In this document: positions 33,470 through 46,867 of the stretch, piece by piece | Numbering within the stretch: position 1 is the stretch's first letter | How the letters are laid out: each line of letters begins with the position of its first letter | NCBI GenBank assembly: GCA_019095985.1 | Contig: CM032660.1 | Location: 6,892,586-6,956,585 of the forward strand | Length of the DNA stretch: 64,000 bases | Direction of reading: 5' to 3' | Source: Streblospio benedicti | Taxonomy: Eukaryota; Annelida; Polychaeta; Spionida; Spionidae | The notes under the pieces: generated by a model | What the model was told of the DNA's origin: nothing | Seen by the model: the letters and a program-made list of their open reading frames with translations, nothing else | The model's database searches: none | Position numbers and translations under genes: made by a program

Positions 33470-35956
33470 TGTAATTATTGGGACTAATCAACAGTTGTTT
33501 GGTGGTTGGGTAATGAACTAGTAAATACTATGGTGTATGTCAAACTGGTGCTGTGCATTTGAACTTTTATATGCATCCTAGTAAACAAACAACATACATG
33601 TTTTGATGTATGCAACTAACTATTATGTAAATTCATTTAAAAGATTGAACCACATTAATAAGGCATTTGAAACAAGGTTATCTGATTAGTTGGGGCTTAA
33701 CATTTATAATTCATTGACGCAGACATGATTATCAAGTTATGATTTTTTGCCTTACCAATATTTCGAAGTGTGTAACTTGAATAGATGATTATCCAACGTT
33801 ATGTTTGTGTAGTTGTGAAAAAGAGATGTATCACTTTAAATGATTGAATTGTGTTTTTAAAATCTTTTCTTAGGAAGTTATGTGAATATTATATTTGTTA
33901 ATAGGAAATTAATATTGGCTGGCAAATATAATCCACAAAATTTTATTTCTTTCTTCATTGGGTGCTAAAATTAAGAATATTGTAATATAATTCAAAATAT
34001 GTTTTTTCCAGCAAACCTAGCACGCATATTTAATTTTAATGAAGTGCAGTCCCTATTTTGATGCAATACATATCTATCATTTTAACTTCATCAATTAGAT
34101 ATGCATCTTGTCTCCCATTGTAATGGTATATCTTGTTTCACACAATACTTTTCTTAAAAGGTACCTTATAATCAAGCTTCATACCCCACTGATAATAATT
34201 CACGTTCAAAGCAAACTTTTATGCTATCGGTTTACGATCAGCCTCTGCATCAGTGGTAATAAGCGATACTTATAGGAACGTGCCAAGCTTTTCCCGGCAC
34301 AGATATAGAAAATTGAGAAGATGCTTGTTAGCGGTGAGCCAGGGATGGGGTAATTAATCAAATCTAATCACATGTTTTATTCCAGCACATTGCAGATGTG
34401 AGTGGTAATTTCAAGAGTTATTGCCATTGCAAGGCTTTCACATATGTACACAATATTGGATTATATTAATGGTATTAATGAATTTATCATGAAATCACTT
34501 AAGTGTTGAATATAATGGAGCTTGTTATAACAGCAGAATTTAGTAATTTAAGTGAAATAGCTGCTATCTTAATTAACGTGTAAACTAATTTATATGTACA
34601 GTTACATTGAGTCAATTTGACATGGTCCCCTGCTTTCTCATCCAGTCCATTGTGTTCTATGATCATTGAAGCACACTCGCACATTGTCACCTTATTCTCC
34701 TCTCATTACAAGCTCCATAGTGGCAAATTTGTACCCCATCATTCCTCCATTATGTCTATTCCTTATATACCCGTGGGCACCTTCATTAATTTGGTGAGAT
34801 CGAGCGGCGATTCTATAGCTACCAAATGGGGAGATAATGTGCTAATGTTTATGTTATGGGCAATGCGAAAGTTCTTAAAAGAAGTGTCTTGTTGCCACTT
34901 CTTGCTGCGCTGGACATGTTGATGGCAATTGATATGTTGATGGGAGAAGGAGATGCGATTGATATGTTAAATGAAATCCACATACTTCAAAGCGTATCTG
35001 AAATGAGATCCTATTTTGACAGTTTGCAGCGAGCGAATGATCGTTATCGCATGGGAAGATTGTTGTCTTGAGTTTTATCAGTCCTTGGTGCTAGGCCGTT
35101 AGTCGTCAAAGTAATCGAGTTATCACATCTTGCTATTTATTGTTCTGAGAAATATGTCGTACATCCCAATCGCTTATAATCCAAAATGATACTAATAGGA
35201 TTAGATATGAAATCTTGTTTTATAATCATTCAGTAAGAGTTAAAAAATTATATCATATATTATGTAAAGTATATTTCAAAATGAATATTAAATTTTGTTT
35301 TTTCATCTATACAGGACTTGTTAATTATTTGAAATATTTGTAATATACTGTGTTAAAATGTTTTCAATGAGACAAGTGCAGGCATTGTTATGTAATACAC
35401 ATTATTTTCATTGTGATAATTATCTTGGCTTTACGCCCTTGTATTTTTTATATAAAAAATTACTGTTTTAAGTGGAAAGACACTTATTGAATTTTTGTTT
35501 AAATGATTGAAAGATTGAACTTGTTATTGTCTTGATATTTGTCAAATATGTACTTACGTATGATGGTAATATTAACATTTTATAAATAAAGATGATGAGA
35601 AAACAACATTTTAAAAATCAATACATGTATAAAGCATAATTTCATATAATAACTGGAACAGTGGTAAATGTTTCCCAACCTGAATGTTCTAACAATTTAC
35701 CATCTTACACACCAATACACGAATACAAACACAAATACAATATGTAATATGATTCACCACCAAATGCGTGTATATTCTGTGTTCTCATACAGCAAGAAGA
35801 TGGTACATTCTCCTGGACAGATTTTAAGACTCATTTACCTTGGGCATATTGGAAGGCCGGTATTAAACTGTATGAAAATTTAAGACCCTTTTTAATGACA
35901 TTATAGTTGTACATATCTTTGTGTAGACTGCTATTAGTAGTAGGAATATCCATTGA
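33470..35956. other. DDX31 3' UTR and downstream DNA
   Basis: AT-rich; a strong AATAAA at 35585-35590 may end DDX31 transcripts with a long 3' UTR. A more complex block at about 34620-35060 (with TGATATGTTGATGG-like repeats near 34930-34970) has no coding character and could be regulatory. No gene is visible. Confidence 0.4.
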
Positions 35957-36112
35957 GGTTTATATTTATGACACTACTACTCACATTCAACAAACGGAAT
36001 CGGCGCCAGTGACTAATCAACCAACTGTGTCACTTCGGTCGAAGGCCCCACGAAAGGAGCCGCAACGATAAGTGTTTGTTGAATGTGAGTAGTAGTGTCA
36101 TAAATATAAACC
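35957..36112. mobile_element. short fold-back of Penelope-like terminal sequence
   Basis: Perfect 39-base inverted arms (35957-35995 and 36074-36112; core GACACTACTACTCACATTCA) surround a 78-base loop. The left flank TAGTAGTAGGAATATCCAT and the core GACACTACTACTCAC are shared with the element at 10360-10893. The loop words CACTTCGGTCGAAGG resemble the inner arm there in reverse (CCTTCAACAGAAGTG). It is a remnant with no coding region. Confidence 0.7.
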
Positions 36113-39100
36113 CGAATAGTTGTACATGTTATTGTATTTTTTTATTTATTTCAACATCTATATATTTGTGATCTGAAATATTTAGATTGTGTCGATATTT
36201 TGAAGACCCTGGGCAATATCCTCAGTTTTGCTTCCTGTAGTGAAGGTCCCATTGCAAATGCTCATGACCACAGTTATCGACCCGACATCTCAGTTTATAT
36301 ACTCAACAATGTGTTGTTCAGTTCAATTCAAGTTACCTTTAACAGCTTTATTCTATTCTTAAAAAAATCAAAAATAAAACAAAAACAAACAAACAAACAA
36401 CAACCTGGCTGAAGCTCCCTCATCCTCTATTTCGGGCTTATTATTCAAATCACAAGATATTGGATCTTGCCGTAGCAAGGTAACATCTATCAAATATTAT
36501 ATAATAGATGTGTTCTGAAGAACCCCTGAATTGGTGAAGATGAAGATATTGTAACACTTCATTATGTATGATGTAATACAGATTCCCGTAGACCGACGTG
36601 GAAGTTCCGTCCAGTATTTCAGGGACATTGATTGGCTACTATTAATTGCGTGTTAATTTCTTATCGTGTTGCCGTTTACACTCCCATGAAGCTCCTACAC
36701 TCATTCTGTCTCAAAATTACCGTGACTCCACTAAATTCACCTGGTTTTCAGATCGTAATGACTACATTTTGTTTTCAAAAATGAAAACGTTTTGGTGTAA
36801 TATGATATGCCAGGGGAATGTCACTTTTTAATACGTTTCCCATTATGTCGAACAAAAGATGATGATATGGTTAATTGCAAGTAATAAATCGAATAATTTT
36901 GGCACACATGTCCTATCTATCGATTCCGTGTTAACCACTCGTTACAACGATTATCCATGATTTAAATGCATTTTAAAATCAGATAACATCAGATAAGCTA
37001 TTCAAAAGTCATTGTACTCGACAGACGATCCACGCATTGCACAAAAAAATCACACCGTGTGTTAACATTGCTCCTCCTTGCTTGTTGATGTACAAGGGCT
37101 CCTTAATTAACACAGTACAGTTATAAATTGTCTTCATTTACACAGGTCGTGGAAATTTTGTTTTTGATCAACCATGATGTGTGTCTTATAAACGCATATC
37201 CTTACTATTGTACACACGCGAAGACCTTGGTGTTATGGATCGGGGCAAAGATGATACTATATGATGTAGTAGCCATCTATATGTCATTGAGAAGCTGGCC
37301 ATTGTAGTCGCATTACCGGTCTGGCTTATGGATTTATGATGGACAGCCGCACTGGTGGAGGACCGCGTCAGGACTAAGGGGCTGGTTACGCACTCCTATA
37401 TTGTCAGTTCATTTTCAGGACTGGGTGCATGGGGTTATAAATTATACGTTACTGTATTCTGTAATAACCGCTTACACTATGCAGCCCGAAAGATGCTTAA
37501 TTGCTAGTGTAAAGCATATTGAGCTCTATTGAGCCTATAACAGTGGGCCCATGCCACATGTCCAGTGCTGTTGGCCTTATAAGACCACCAACTGCTGAGG
37601 ACGCATAGGCCGACCTTCCGTTCCGGTATGGTTTTTCGCTCATGTTAGCTTATTAATTCATATCATATTACCATATAAAAGGGGCGGTTTGGGATGGGTG
37701 AGGTGCGGCAGGGGTCAGGACTCACAGCTATTCAATTTTAAAACAGGTGAGGACCCGAAGAGCCTTGGACACTCCAAACAATGTCCGTGTCGAACATACA
37801 GGGCCTAGATTTGTTTACTAGTGAGTAAGAGAGAGATACGCGTAAAAGGATGTTGTGAGTTCCCTATAGTCATTCACATCTCAACAAAGTGTTATTGTCA
37901 AAAAGAAAGAAAATGAAAGGAAGAGAGGAGCCACGGGTAAACAAGAAGAAACGGCCTGAGCGCACTTCTGTACTCGCACATAGACAATAACCTACACGTG
38001 TAGTGTCGTGATTTCAACATACTTGACCTTCTGTCCCTAAATTTCAAATTGAATTCATAAAACCCTACATTACTCGCACAGCACGCACGTTGGGCTATAT
38101 GTGTCTTGTGTAAATGTATCTGTCACTAGCCGTCGCAAATGTCACTAAGTAAGAAAACACAGCACAGTCACACACGCTAACACGCAATCTAACATATGCC
38201 TCACCAATTATAGGCACAGAAAAGACTTAACCAGGCACTTTTAAGGTTCCAAATGTAAATAATTCTTATCGTAGCAATTGTTATCATACAAATTTCTCTC
38301 TTCAATTTTCTTGTACACTTGATTCCATATAATATGACACCTGTTACATCCTCAAGTTATGGCTTTCTAGGGGTTGTGAATATGCCACGGAGGGTATGGT
38401 GAAAAGTGTCTCTGATTTCCCTGAAAAGCTCTGACGACTTCAGTGTTTAAATGTTAGCTCCATATACGAACTTACTTCTTTCTCAGTAACCGAATACGTA
38501 TTCAAATTAGTAATTTTTATATCAAAGTAGTTACTTCTGTAACAAGTCAGTTACCAGTGAAAATCGGTGCTTTACCACCAATCGTGCACGTGCCATTTAC
38601 ATATCACAACACGGTAAGACGACCGTTCTTCAAAGTAAAGTTAAAAAGAAACCTGCCATGTAGTAAGTCTTGTTACAACATGACTTCTGATACCCTCCAG
38701 GAGGCCACCATTCATACTCCAAGGATCGTTCACCATAGACCCGACCCCCTACCCTCCCCTACCTTACAAGTACCAAGACGTACACAGGACACCAACTGCG
38801 TCCAAATACCATATGGCGTTACAATTAACCTGTTCCATCTTGAATTTCTTCATTACACTACATATAAAGAGGCAGCAGTTGCATTGTGATAAGTCTGATG
38901 GGTAAATTGGACAGCGATTACTGGGGTCTGCGGTTGTCTATGATGACCAGGAGGAGATGCAAAGTGTCTATGGTGTCAAAGGCCGCCTCATTATGGGCAC
39001 GTCTCTCGCCCTGTCATCGTGTAGGTGATGATTGGGTTACGAGGTGATTTGCGGTTCAATTTGCACAGTTTTACTTCAGCTACATATGCTCGGGATTGTA

Positions 39101-39718
39101 TGCGTTAAATTGCCGCGTGGTTTTTGAAATGAAGCAATTTGTTTGTTTGTTGGATCTGCCAGTAAACGTTGATGCTCCGATTGAATATGGATGTCATTAT
39201 ATGTCTAGGAATGGCCTTTGCATACTTGTGTGTATGCATTGGACCATTTGAACGAAGATGTATATACACAATGTACGTGTGGGAATAATTGGTTAAGGGG
39301 TGGGCCATTTGATATTCAGGGTGTGGGTATTGGTTTATCTTTTAAAAAATGTCACTGACAAGTAATGGAAAATGGTAGACTAGAATTCATTTTTAAATGA
39401 AATGTTTATAAAGCAAAACAGTCGTAAAATTCAAATATAACATAACATCGCAATAATATATAAGGAACAGTTTCATGTCTACTGGCTTGTTTTGCTCGCA
39501 TTGATAAAATGAAGATTTTAAAAAGCGGGTGGTCTATTTTGCAATGTAAACAAATGAATTTACATGTTCCCTCAGTGTTACAGGACTGGCTCTCCCAAGT
39601 ATTGCTAAGGCTTCATCCAGACTCCACAAGGGTCGCTGCATTTTAATAATAGAAGTCTTATCTTGTATTTGAAATGAGTATAGATTCGTCTTAGCGTGTC
39701 GCATAGTCAGTTATCTAC

Positions 39719-39795
39719 CAGACCATAAATCCTACATAAAATGTAAAGTCGTGAGAGCTAAACTTGGATGACGACTATAGACCACCACATTTACA
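39719..39795 (+). repeat. tail fragment of the tRNA-type SINE family
   Basis: AAAATGTAAAGTCGTGAGAG and GACGACTATAGACCACCACA (then TTTACATTT) match the 3' tail of the SINE at 46081-46399 (AAAATGTAAGTCTTGAGAGC and ACGACTATAAACAAACACAT). Confidence 0.6.
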
Positions 39796-42700
39796 TTTAT
39801 TTAGATGTATAAATCCGAAATAACAAATAAGTTAATTCAAATTTATGAAGTTAACCTTTCTCATAGTATATTGAGGATAGCATGTTTTCATCTCAGAATA
39901 CACAGGAAAAAAGTTTGACTGAAAAAATAAGCACCTCGGAATATATAATGACCAGGCACTGTAAATTTGCAAATGAGAACTTGTTATACCAATATTGCAT
40001 GGCAATACATTTATTATTATGCTCCAATTTATAGTCTGGAAACCATACACCACGGCTACTGTCGAGATAAATTGTTCAATTATGCAAAATGGACACGCAT
40101 GTTTCAACTGAGGAGGAAGGAATTCTAAGATTGTATCACTGGTTATGTGTGTGCTGCAGGTGTTCCCCATTGTAAGCAAGACCTTAATTAGGGCCGAATT
40201 CTTAGCCATCACACTAATAAATACAGATTGTATAAAAAGCCAATCCAACGACAATAAGAAGAGACAAAGTTGAGATAGAAAATAAGATAAGCAAACGAGG
40301 TGCCATACATACTCCTCCACCATTGTTTACGTGCTTTGGAGTAATTGTAGGAAATGTCAAATGTTCTGTCAATTCTTCTTTGCCCGCAAGATATGCCTTA
40401 CGTACTAGCAGCGCAAAATAACTTACCCCTTCTAGTTCCCTCTCTTTCTATTCAGCAAAAACGCCGTACCACTCTGCGGTCGCCTATTAGATAATAACCC
40501 TAAACTTAGATAATTAGCAACGCTTTAGTTTTTACATCCATTTTCAGCTCGCTTGCGTCCTTTTGTTGCAAAAGTAAAAACTTGACAGTGTTGGGTTTAA
40601 AGGGAAATGTAGAGCCTACTATGTTTGATTAATCTGTTTGAAATGGATGTTGTTAAAACATTGGGAAAATTCAAAACGTCATCGTGATTATGCAAGTTAG
40701 TGTCTGTAAATGTGTAGTCATACAAGCTCCAGTACTGGTGCTCGTTCAGTTTAACCATTTTATACCAACCTACCAGCTGCAATCTACTTACGCACAAAAA
40801 TCATTTGGTTGTGAGCCGTGGGAGGGGGTGCGGGTAACATAAAAATGCTAGAAAGCATGAAATACAAAAACAAACATGTAAAAAAAATAAAATATTGATA
40901 AATATTTACAATATAAAATAGCTTTTTAAAACACATCCCAAACCCATGCATGCTTCAGCAACAACTGTGCAATATGTTAATAAATGTGTTCTTTTTTTTA
41001 ACAATCTGAGAATATGTTATTGTTGGTTGGAATCTCATAGATGCTTGGTTTTCCACCACAAAGTGGTGAGTATCTTCTGTTTTTCCAGCTGTCGCCCGGA
41101 ACATTTACTGGAATTCATGATACACGTCGACAGAGATCCAGGTTTTGTGGAGGCATGATGGGTCTGTGCCCTGGATCTTTTTATGCAGATTAGTTCTGCT
41201 GGATCGTCATTAGATGCAGTGCTCTACGTGCACTCACAGCACCGTAACCAGATAGCTGTCGAGTGTCTAAATCTGGTGTGCTGGTGTTTGCATTTGTAAT
41301 TTCTCAAAATGTTCAAAACGTTTACAATATCTTTCAAATAATGAAACAGTGAACATTTATCATAAGCTTCAAGCGTCTACATGAGAGTTGCCGCCTCTGA
41401 GGTGACGAGAATGGTGTCGAATATCGCACCGTGGAACAGACGACTTTATTGGGAGGTATCACGTCTGCGGAAGGTGCAAAAGATGGTGTTATGCGATAAA
41501 CGGGCTTTGATAAAATGTAAAAACCAGTGAAATGAAAAACAGAGTTCATATGAAAGAGTCCAGGTGAAGGCCTTTTCTTTTCTTTTTTTCTTTTTTTTTC
41601 AAATATTTTTTTTACTATGGATGAAACAATTATCGGCCTATATGCATGGGAAACAGCCGTATGAATACTAAAATGTATTCGCAGTGGTTACAAGAAAAGC
41701 ATAACTCACATTTATAGCACCTTCAAAGTGGCAAAATAAGAATGACAATTTGTTGATCCATTTGCAATGAAAAATGGCGAAGATTAACAAAACAAATCCT
41801 TATTATAATGGCCATTATTTTAATCACCTTTAACCTTTATATCCTGAAAATAACTCCCCTTTAATCTTCACGTCCACGTACAGGGTCTAACATAGAAATT
41901 ATGTCCATTAGGAAACAGAAAACAGTATCATACATCACCATAAGTGACCATATGATTATTATAGCCATAATAATTAAAGTAAGTTCATATAGCGGCTCTT
42001 GTTTGTGCATATTCCCCACAACTACAAATTTCATACCCGGTCTCACAATCATTCGTTTTATACCCAAACCACCTACGGCAAGTGGAAGCAATTTCCAATA
42101 TGGCACCTACAAATGGCTAATTCTTCGGTGCATGTAGACCCCAAAAGGTGCCACTGGGCAGTCATCCCTCAATCATCACCCTTTCATTTAGCCTCTTTAT
42201 GGGCAGGACTTTTAATTATGTGCGATCTTTTAATGAACTTCACAAACACTTTCTGCTTTGTCCTGAAAATGACGGTTTCTGTCCATTTAATGTCGTTTGC
42301 AACCCCCAGGGGAAAGGGGTGATTTGAAATAGATATCACTTTCATTAGCCTCACTATAGACGTTGCATAGACTCCTTGTTTAACGGTGATTAGTGTGTCT
42401 TTTTGAAGAGAGTATTGTGGTGATTTTTTCTCTTGATATTCCATAGTACGCTCTGGTCGTCTGCTACTTCAAAGTGCAGATGGTTTTGCTATCTGCAACG
42501 AAACTCATTTAAGTGATAATGTTTTATATCAAGTTAATGACAGGAAATAGTAAAGGGCATTTTAAATTTCATGTTTATACTTTGGGAAGATCTAAACCTT
42601 TCAGATTTTTATCACACTGAACTACTGATGCATCGTTATGTCACGAGATGATCAGAGCAAAATGTCAAATACGGCGTATATGGCAAAACACAACCAAAAT

Positions 42701-44079
42701 ATGGTTGCACAAGCCATCACAAAACAAATATTACACTATGTGCTAAGCGATGTCTCTCCTACCCACGCATGTATGGTGAAGTATAGCATAGGATCAGAAT
42801 TCTGCTCTGTCTTCGTTCAGTATTTTAAACAAACGAGTTAGCTTTAATTATTATTCATTTGCCAACATGAAATATTTAGTTGGGTTATCTAAGACTAGGC
42901 TCAAATGTTTACGAAACTTTGAGGTTTCTCGGTGGCCGAAAAGACATTATTTTCCCCCTTCTTGAAACTTAGCAACACAGACAAAACAGCGACCATACCA
43001 AGAATTGGCAAAAGAAGTTCATGTCAAAGTTAGTATTCATTATTTACAAATCTGGGAAACCGATAAATCATATCACGGTCAATTCGAGCATAACATCTCA
43101 ATCCACCTATTGTTCTAAAACTATAATTTTCTTCAGAGAGTAACACCGGTTCATAGTAGTTTCAATGAGGACATCACAAAACTAATAGCCATTATTATGA
43201 ACTTTCCAATTTGGAAGTACAGAAAGCCAAGAACATAGTGATACTATTGATACTATCTGAAGAAAATCATTTCATTGTTTTAAGGTTGCAATTTTTACTA
43301 GAGGTGCTATTTTTCCGCAAACATCTACTGTGGCTCCCTGCTTTGTCTCTTGTAACAAAATAGGCGTAAAACAATTAGGGTACCAGGGAGCGCCCGTCCC
43401 AACGACCATCGGCAAGAAAGAAGAGAATGTTAAATTGTCAATTGGGTAAAGTAGGGGAAGACATTGTTAGAAATATCATAATTTACTAAAACGATTGCTA
43501 TCATGAATATTATAGGGCAAGGTCACTGCATTTTTGTATTTGACGCAGGCTCTGCATTTTTACACGAGAATTTAATTTTTCTGTAATGCAAGTTTAGATA
43601 TTTACAATCAATCTCTACAAAAGTAATAATGACCCCAGGGACATATATGGGGCCCAACACTACTACCTATTTGACGCACAATAAACGGGGGTCTGCATGG
43701 TTAGACGTAAAATGAGTGAATTGTCGTGTGGACCACAAAAGTGGTGGTCACGATTTGTCTCCAATGGGTATGGAGAGTCATCCAAAATAGAACAAAGTAC
43801 GCTTCAATAACCTGGTGTAAACTGTTAAGTTGAACGAATAAACTAACGTAGAATATAACATAAGTATAAACTATTATACAGTTATAATCAACAATCAGTT
43901 CTCTTTGCAATTTCCAATGCAAGATACTGATACAGTGAAGTTGAAATTTCGATGATTACACGATTATATACTTAAACAATAAAGTGCATTTAACCGTGCT
44001 AGCAAAGACCATGATTATCTTCACTTAGCCTCTCTAAAACACAAAACACAGCTATTACATTCTAAAGTAATCATTTTTC

Positions 44080-44260
44080 TGCCCTACTAGCTGCGGGCCA
44101 TTTTCCCCGCCTCTTTATCAGATTCAGCAGGGTTATCATTTGGGTTATGAATTATCCCAGCCAGCGCTAATATCCCCAGCTTTGACAAGAAGATGCGACC
44201 TAATTATCATTGTTGTAAGCAGTTAAAGTGACATTATTTACTAATGATAAGTCGTTTTGT
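44080..44260. promoter_or_regulatory. candidate enhancer block
   Basis: A compositionally distinct non-coding stretch with TTATCAGATTC, GGTTATCATTTGGGTTATGA and TAATTATCATTG. It shows several GATA/ATCA-type and TAAT cores, no inverted ends and no coding frame. Regulatory function is inferred from context. Confidence 0.3.
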
Positions 44261-45059
44261 GCCCGCCAATATGCTCGGATACGAAGGTACCATGCACGTC
44301 GACGAAAACTTACTTAGTGATTGTATTACAGTTGCGTGAGACCTCTACAATTTGTTGCTAAATTGTCCTTATCTCTGATTGTTTTAAGCTCGTGTCATTT
44401 ATCTTACAGTTTTACCTGTTTTTACTCTGATCTTTGTCTGATGGATGACTTTTTTGCAATACCAAGTGGTGGAAGCCGATACCGTTGATGCGCAGTGCAC
44501 GTGTCTGCCCAATGCGTCACTACGGGATGGCAAAGCCAACTATATCAAGTTGTATTGGAGGATCAGATAAACAAAACTAGTATTGGAGGATCATGTCTAC
44601 AAAACTGATGAGTTCATTTAGATGGATTTCACTTGATTGCATGCATGAAGGCTGCGAGTTTGCACTAAACTGTTCAGCGTGCTGCAAGAGGTATTCTTTA
44701 ATATACGAGGTTTCCGCGTGAACACTTTCACACGAGAAAATACATTTTAAAGTATAGAGCTATAGCATAGGTCTGTCGTGGATTTGTGCAGCAAACAATG
44801 TTACCCTTTATACAAAACAAAAAACAAACAAAAAACAACACACACACACACATTTGGTTGGCTTACTATTTCGTGTTGTTTGACATAATAACCAATGATA
44901 ATTGAAATAAGAAAAAAACTGAACACTTGTAATTGAAACCACACCACAAGAGCACCAGCTCATGAAGTGCAGAATCTGTAGCTATAAATGAAATCAAACC
45001 ACTTCTCTGTACATGGTACGCATACGTCAAAAGAAAAACGTTAAAGTGTGATAATTCAA

Positions 45060-45560
45060 ACTAATGCAGTTAAGCGCCCGCCGCTCAGTGCTCTCAGCCG
45101 GCTGTCTGACAGGCCGCCATTACCACGGGGCCGACACTTGGATAATAACGGAGGCGATACGTCACCAGAACCACGCTGACTCATTACCAGACGTAACCGT
45201 GAAATTAAGGCCCATTTCAACAGTCTTTAGCCCAATCACTTGAACCCAAATTATAAATCTATTTGAAAGCAAATTATCAATCCATTACCAGCGCTTCCGG
45301 AAGTGTCTATTACGCGCCCTTTTGCGGCTCCTGCTGGGTAAAATAGCGAGAGTGCCAGTCGCTGCCCGTTACACCGCTTTCCGTGACACCCCGGGCCGAC
45401 CGACACGCCAGCTGAGGTTAACCGATTCTAAACGCCGCAGTGGCCAGATAATTTGGGGTAATTTACTACGCATCCTCCTCTGTTTTAGGGGCAGCACTTG
45501 AATTTTGGGGTAATCAATTATCTGGTCAACAGCGGGTAGTGTTTGTCGCGGTGGGGGAGG
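45060..45560. promoter_or_regulatory. GC-rich non-coding island, candidate enhancer
   Basis: A sharply GC-richer block containing CGCCCGCCGCTCAGTGCTCT, GGCCGCCATTACCACGGGG, TTGCGGCTCCTGCTGGG and GATAATTTGGGGTAATTTAC. The 150-codon minus-strand frame across it is driven by the adjacent CTG tract and is not gene-like. Confidence 0.35.
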
Positions 45561-45607
45561 AAGGACAACCGACAAACCTAGGCTGGGAAGCTCGGCAAGA
45601 CTGCAGC

Positions 45608-45720
45608 TGGTGGTGGTAGTGGCGGTGGTGGTGGCGGTGCTACTGCTGCTGCTGCTGTTGCCGCCGCCGCTGCTGCTGCTGCTTCTGCTGCTGCTTCTGC
45701 TGCTTCTGCTGCTGCTGCTC
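45608..45720. repeat. CTG/GTG-type trinucleotide repeat tract
   Basis: Imperfect runs of GGTGGT, GCTGCT, GCCGCC and TTCTGCTGC over about 110 bases. On the minus strand it would read as poly-Ser/Thr, which explains the low-complexity reading frame there. Confidence 0.85.
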
Positions 45721-46046
45721 ATTGTGAATTTGCCAACGTTTTGGTCAGTGAGAAAATTTGTGTAGCTATTGTATTGATTGTGAACGAGACGTGCATGCCA
45801 TTTTTCATGTTTTTTTTTCAAAAATCATGTATGTTCTCGTATACCATTTCCCTCATTAAATGTCTCAGCTCATTAAATTTTCAGTTTTCAACTTCTTAGT
45901 ACTTGTTTTTTTATTGCGGTGCATGAAAATACTTTCAAGTTTTGACAGAAACTGCAAAATTAGTCCATGAAATAGATTCATTCCGTTGAGAGTATAATAT
46001 TCAAAACCTAATATCATTCTATTCAACTATTAGAAACACTTGCAAA

Positions 46047-46867
46047 TACTCACTAACGTTTCAGAACCTGTCAGATTTTAGCTGTGCTTCAATGGGCGAG
46101 TGGATGTGGAGTTGGACTCGTGACCATATGTCGTGGGTTCGATTCCGGGTTGCCTCTGGTGGTGAGTGTTTTGTAATCTCGTCCGTGGCACCTACACGTT
46201 AATTATGTAGAGGTCATTGGGTTGAAAGAATTCGAATGTGTGAGTACCTGTATGAGTGATTAGCATTTTGCGCTGAATGTGCTGCCGATGAAAGCATGTG
46301 AGATATGATCAACTGATAATATTTGAGTTTGCCAACGACCTAGTGAAAATGTAAGTCTTGAGAGCACAATTAGAATCACGACTATAAACAAACACATTTA
46401 GATTTACCTTTTCTTCAGCGTAGAATGCAAAGTTCTACTGATGACCAGCAGCTGGTGTTGTGGCCAGAACTTGGGTCTAAACGTTGGTGGTATAGGAGAG
46501 CCAGAGAGGCAACTAGAGGTCAGGCTAAAAGACCAATGAAAAGAGTCTGACAAAAGAAAACTCAGTCGTGATCATCAGAAACAATTCGAGTAGCAAAGCC
46601 AATAAATCTGCTATAATGGATCATGCGTGATGCACAACCATGTCTTCAACTGGAACTCGACGAAAGCGGTGGGTCACAAAGGGGACAGAGTGAGGAGATA
46701 GATCAAGGAAGCCATCTGGATCAGGAAAACCAACAACCTCAACAGGGATGAGAGGGTTTATATTCTCAGTCACAGTTCTGGCCACAACACCAGCTGATGT
46801 TCAGCAGTAGAACTTTCCCTTCTGCTCTGTATAATCAACCTGACAGGTTCTCAAACGTTAGCAAGTA
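46047..46867 (+). mobile_element. Penelope-like fold-back split by a SINE
   Basis: The outer arms are CACTAACGTTTCAGAACCTG (about 46051-46070) and, inverted, CAGGTTCTCAAACGTTAGCA (46844-46863). The inner arms share AGTTCTACTG and AGCTGGTGTTGTGGCCAGAA (46431-46470 and about 46762-46813). The middle reads in the plus direction as the end of a Penelope GIY-YIG domain (IKEAIWIRKTNNLNRDE, about 46706-46756). It is a truncated fossil. The left arm is interrupted by a tRNA-type SINE at 46081-46399. Confidence 0.8.
46081..46399 (+). repeat. tRNA-derived SINE inserted in the Penelope-like arm
   Basis: The head carries an A-box (GGGCGAGTGGATG) and a B-box (GGGTTCGATTCC at about 46137-46148), then a unique body and a tail ending CACGACTATAAACAAACACA. 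Flanking short duplications AGATTTTA (46073-46080) and AGATTTA (46400-46406) fit a target-site duplication. Relatives lie at 39719-39795 and, on the minus strand, at 51725-51960. Confidence 0.8.

Larger units (their letters stand above)
36113..46046. other. gene-free, element-poor DNA between DDX31 and BARHL (proximal half)
   Basis: About 10 kb with no supported gene. Recognised items are a CAAA-type microsatellite near 36380-36405, a SINE tail at about 39719-39795, a 28-35-base direct duplication around TATTGGAGGATCA near 44555-44600 and a CTG-rich tract at 45608-45720. The largest reading frames (39832-40323 minus, 45369-45821 minus) lack coding character. Blocks near 41040-41240, 42000-42470, 44080-44260 and 45060-45560 look like conserved non-coding DNA. 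Confidence 0.45.

Noticed and set aside
39832-40323. 163-codon minus-strand reading frame
   Set aside because: Composition is hydrophobic and cysteine-rich in an irregular way, there is no recognisable domain or splice context, and the length is reachable by chance in 20 kb of non-coding DNA.
45369-45821. 150-codon minus-strand frame with Ser/Thr runs
   Set aside because: Driven by a CTG/GTG microsatellite; no domain on either side.
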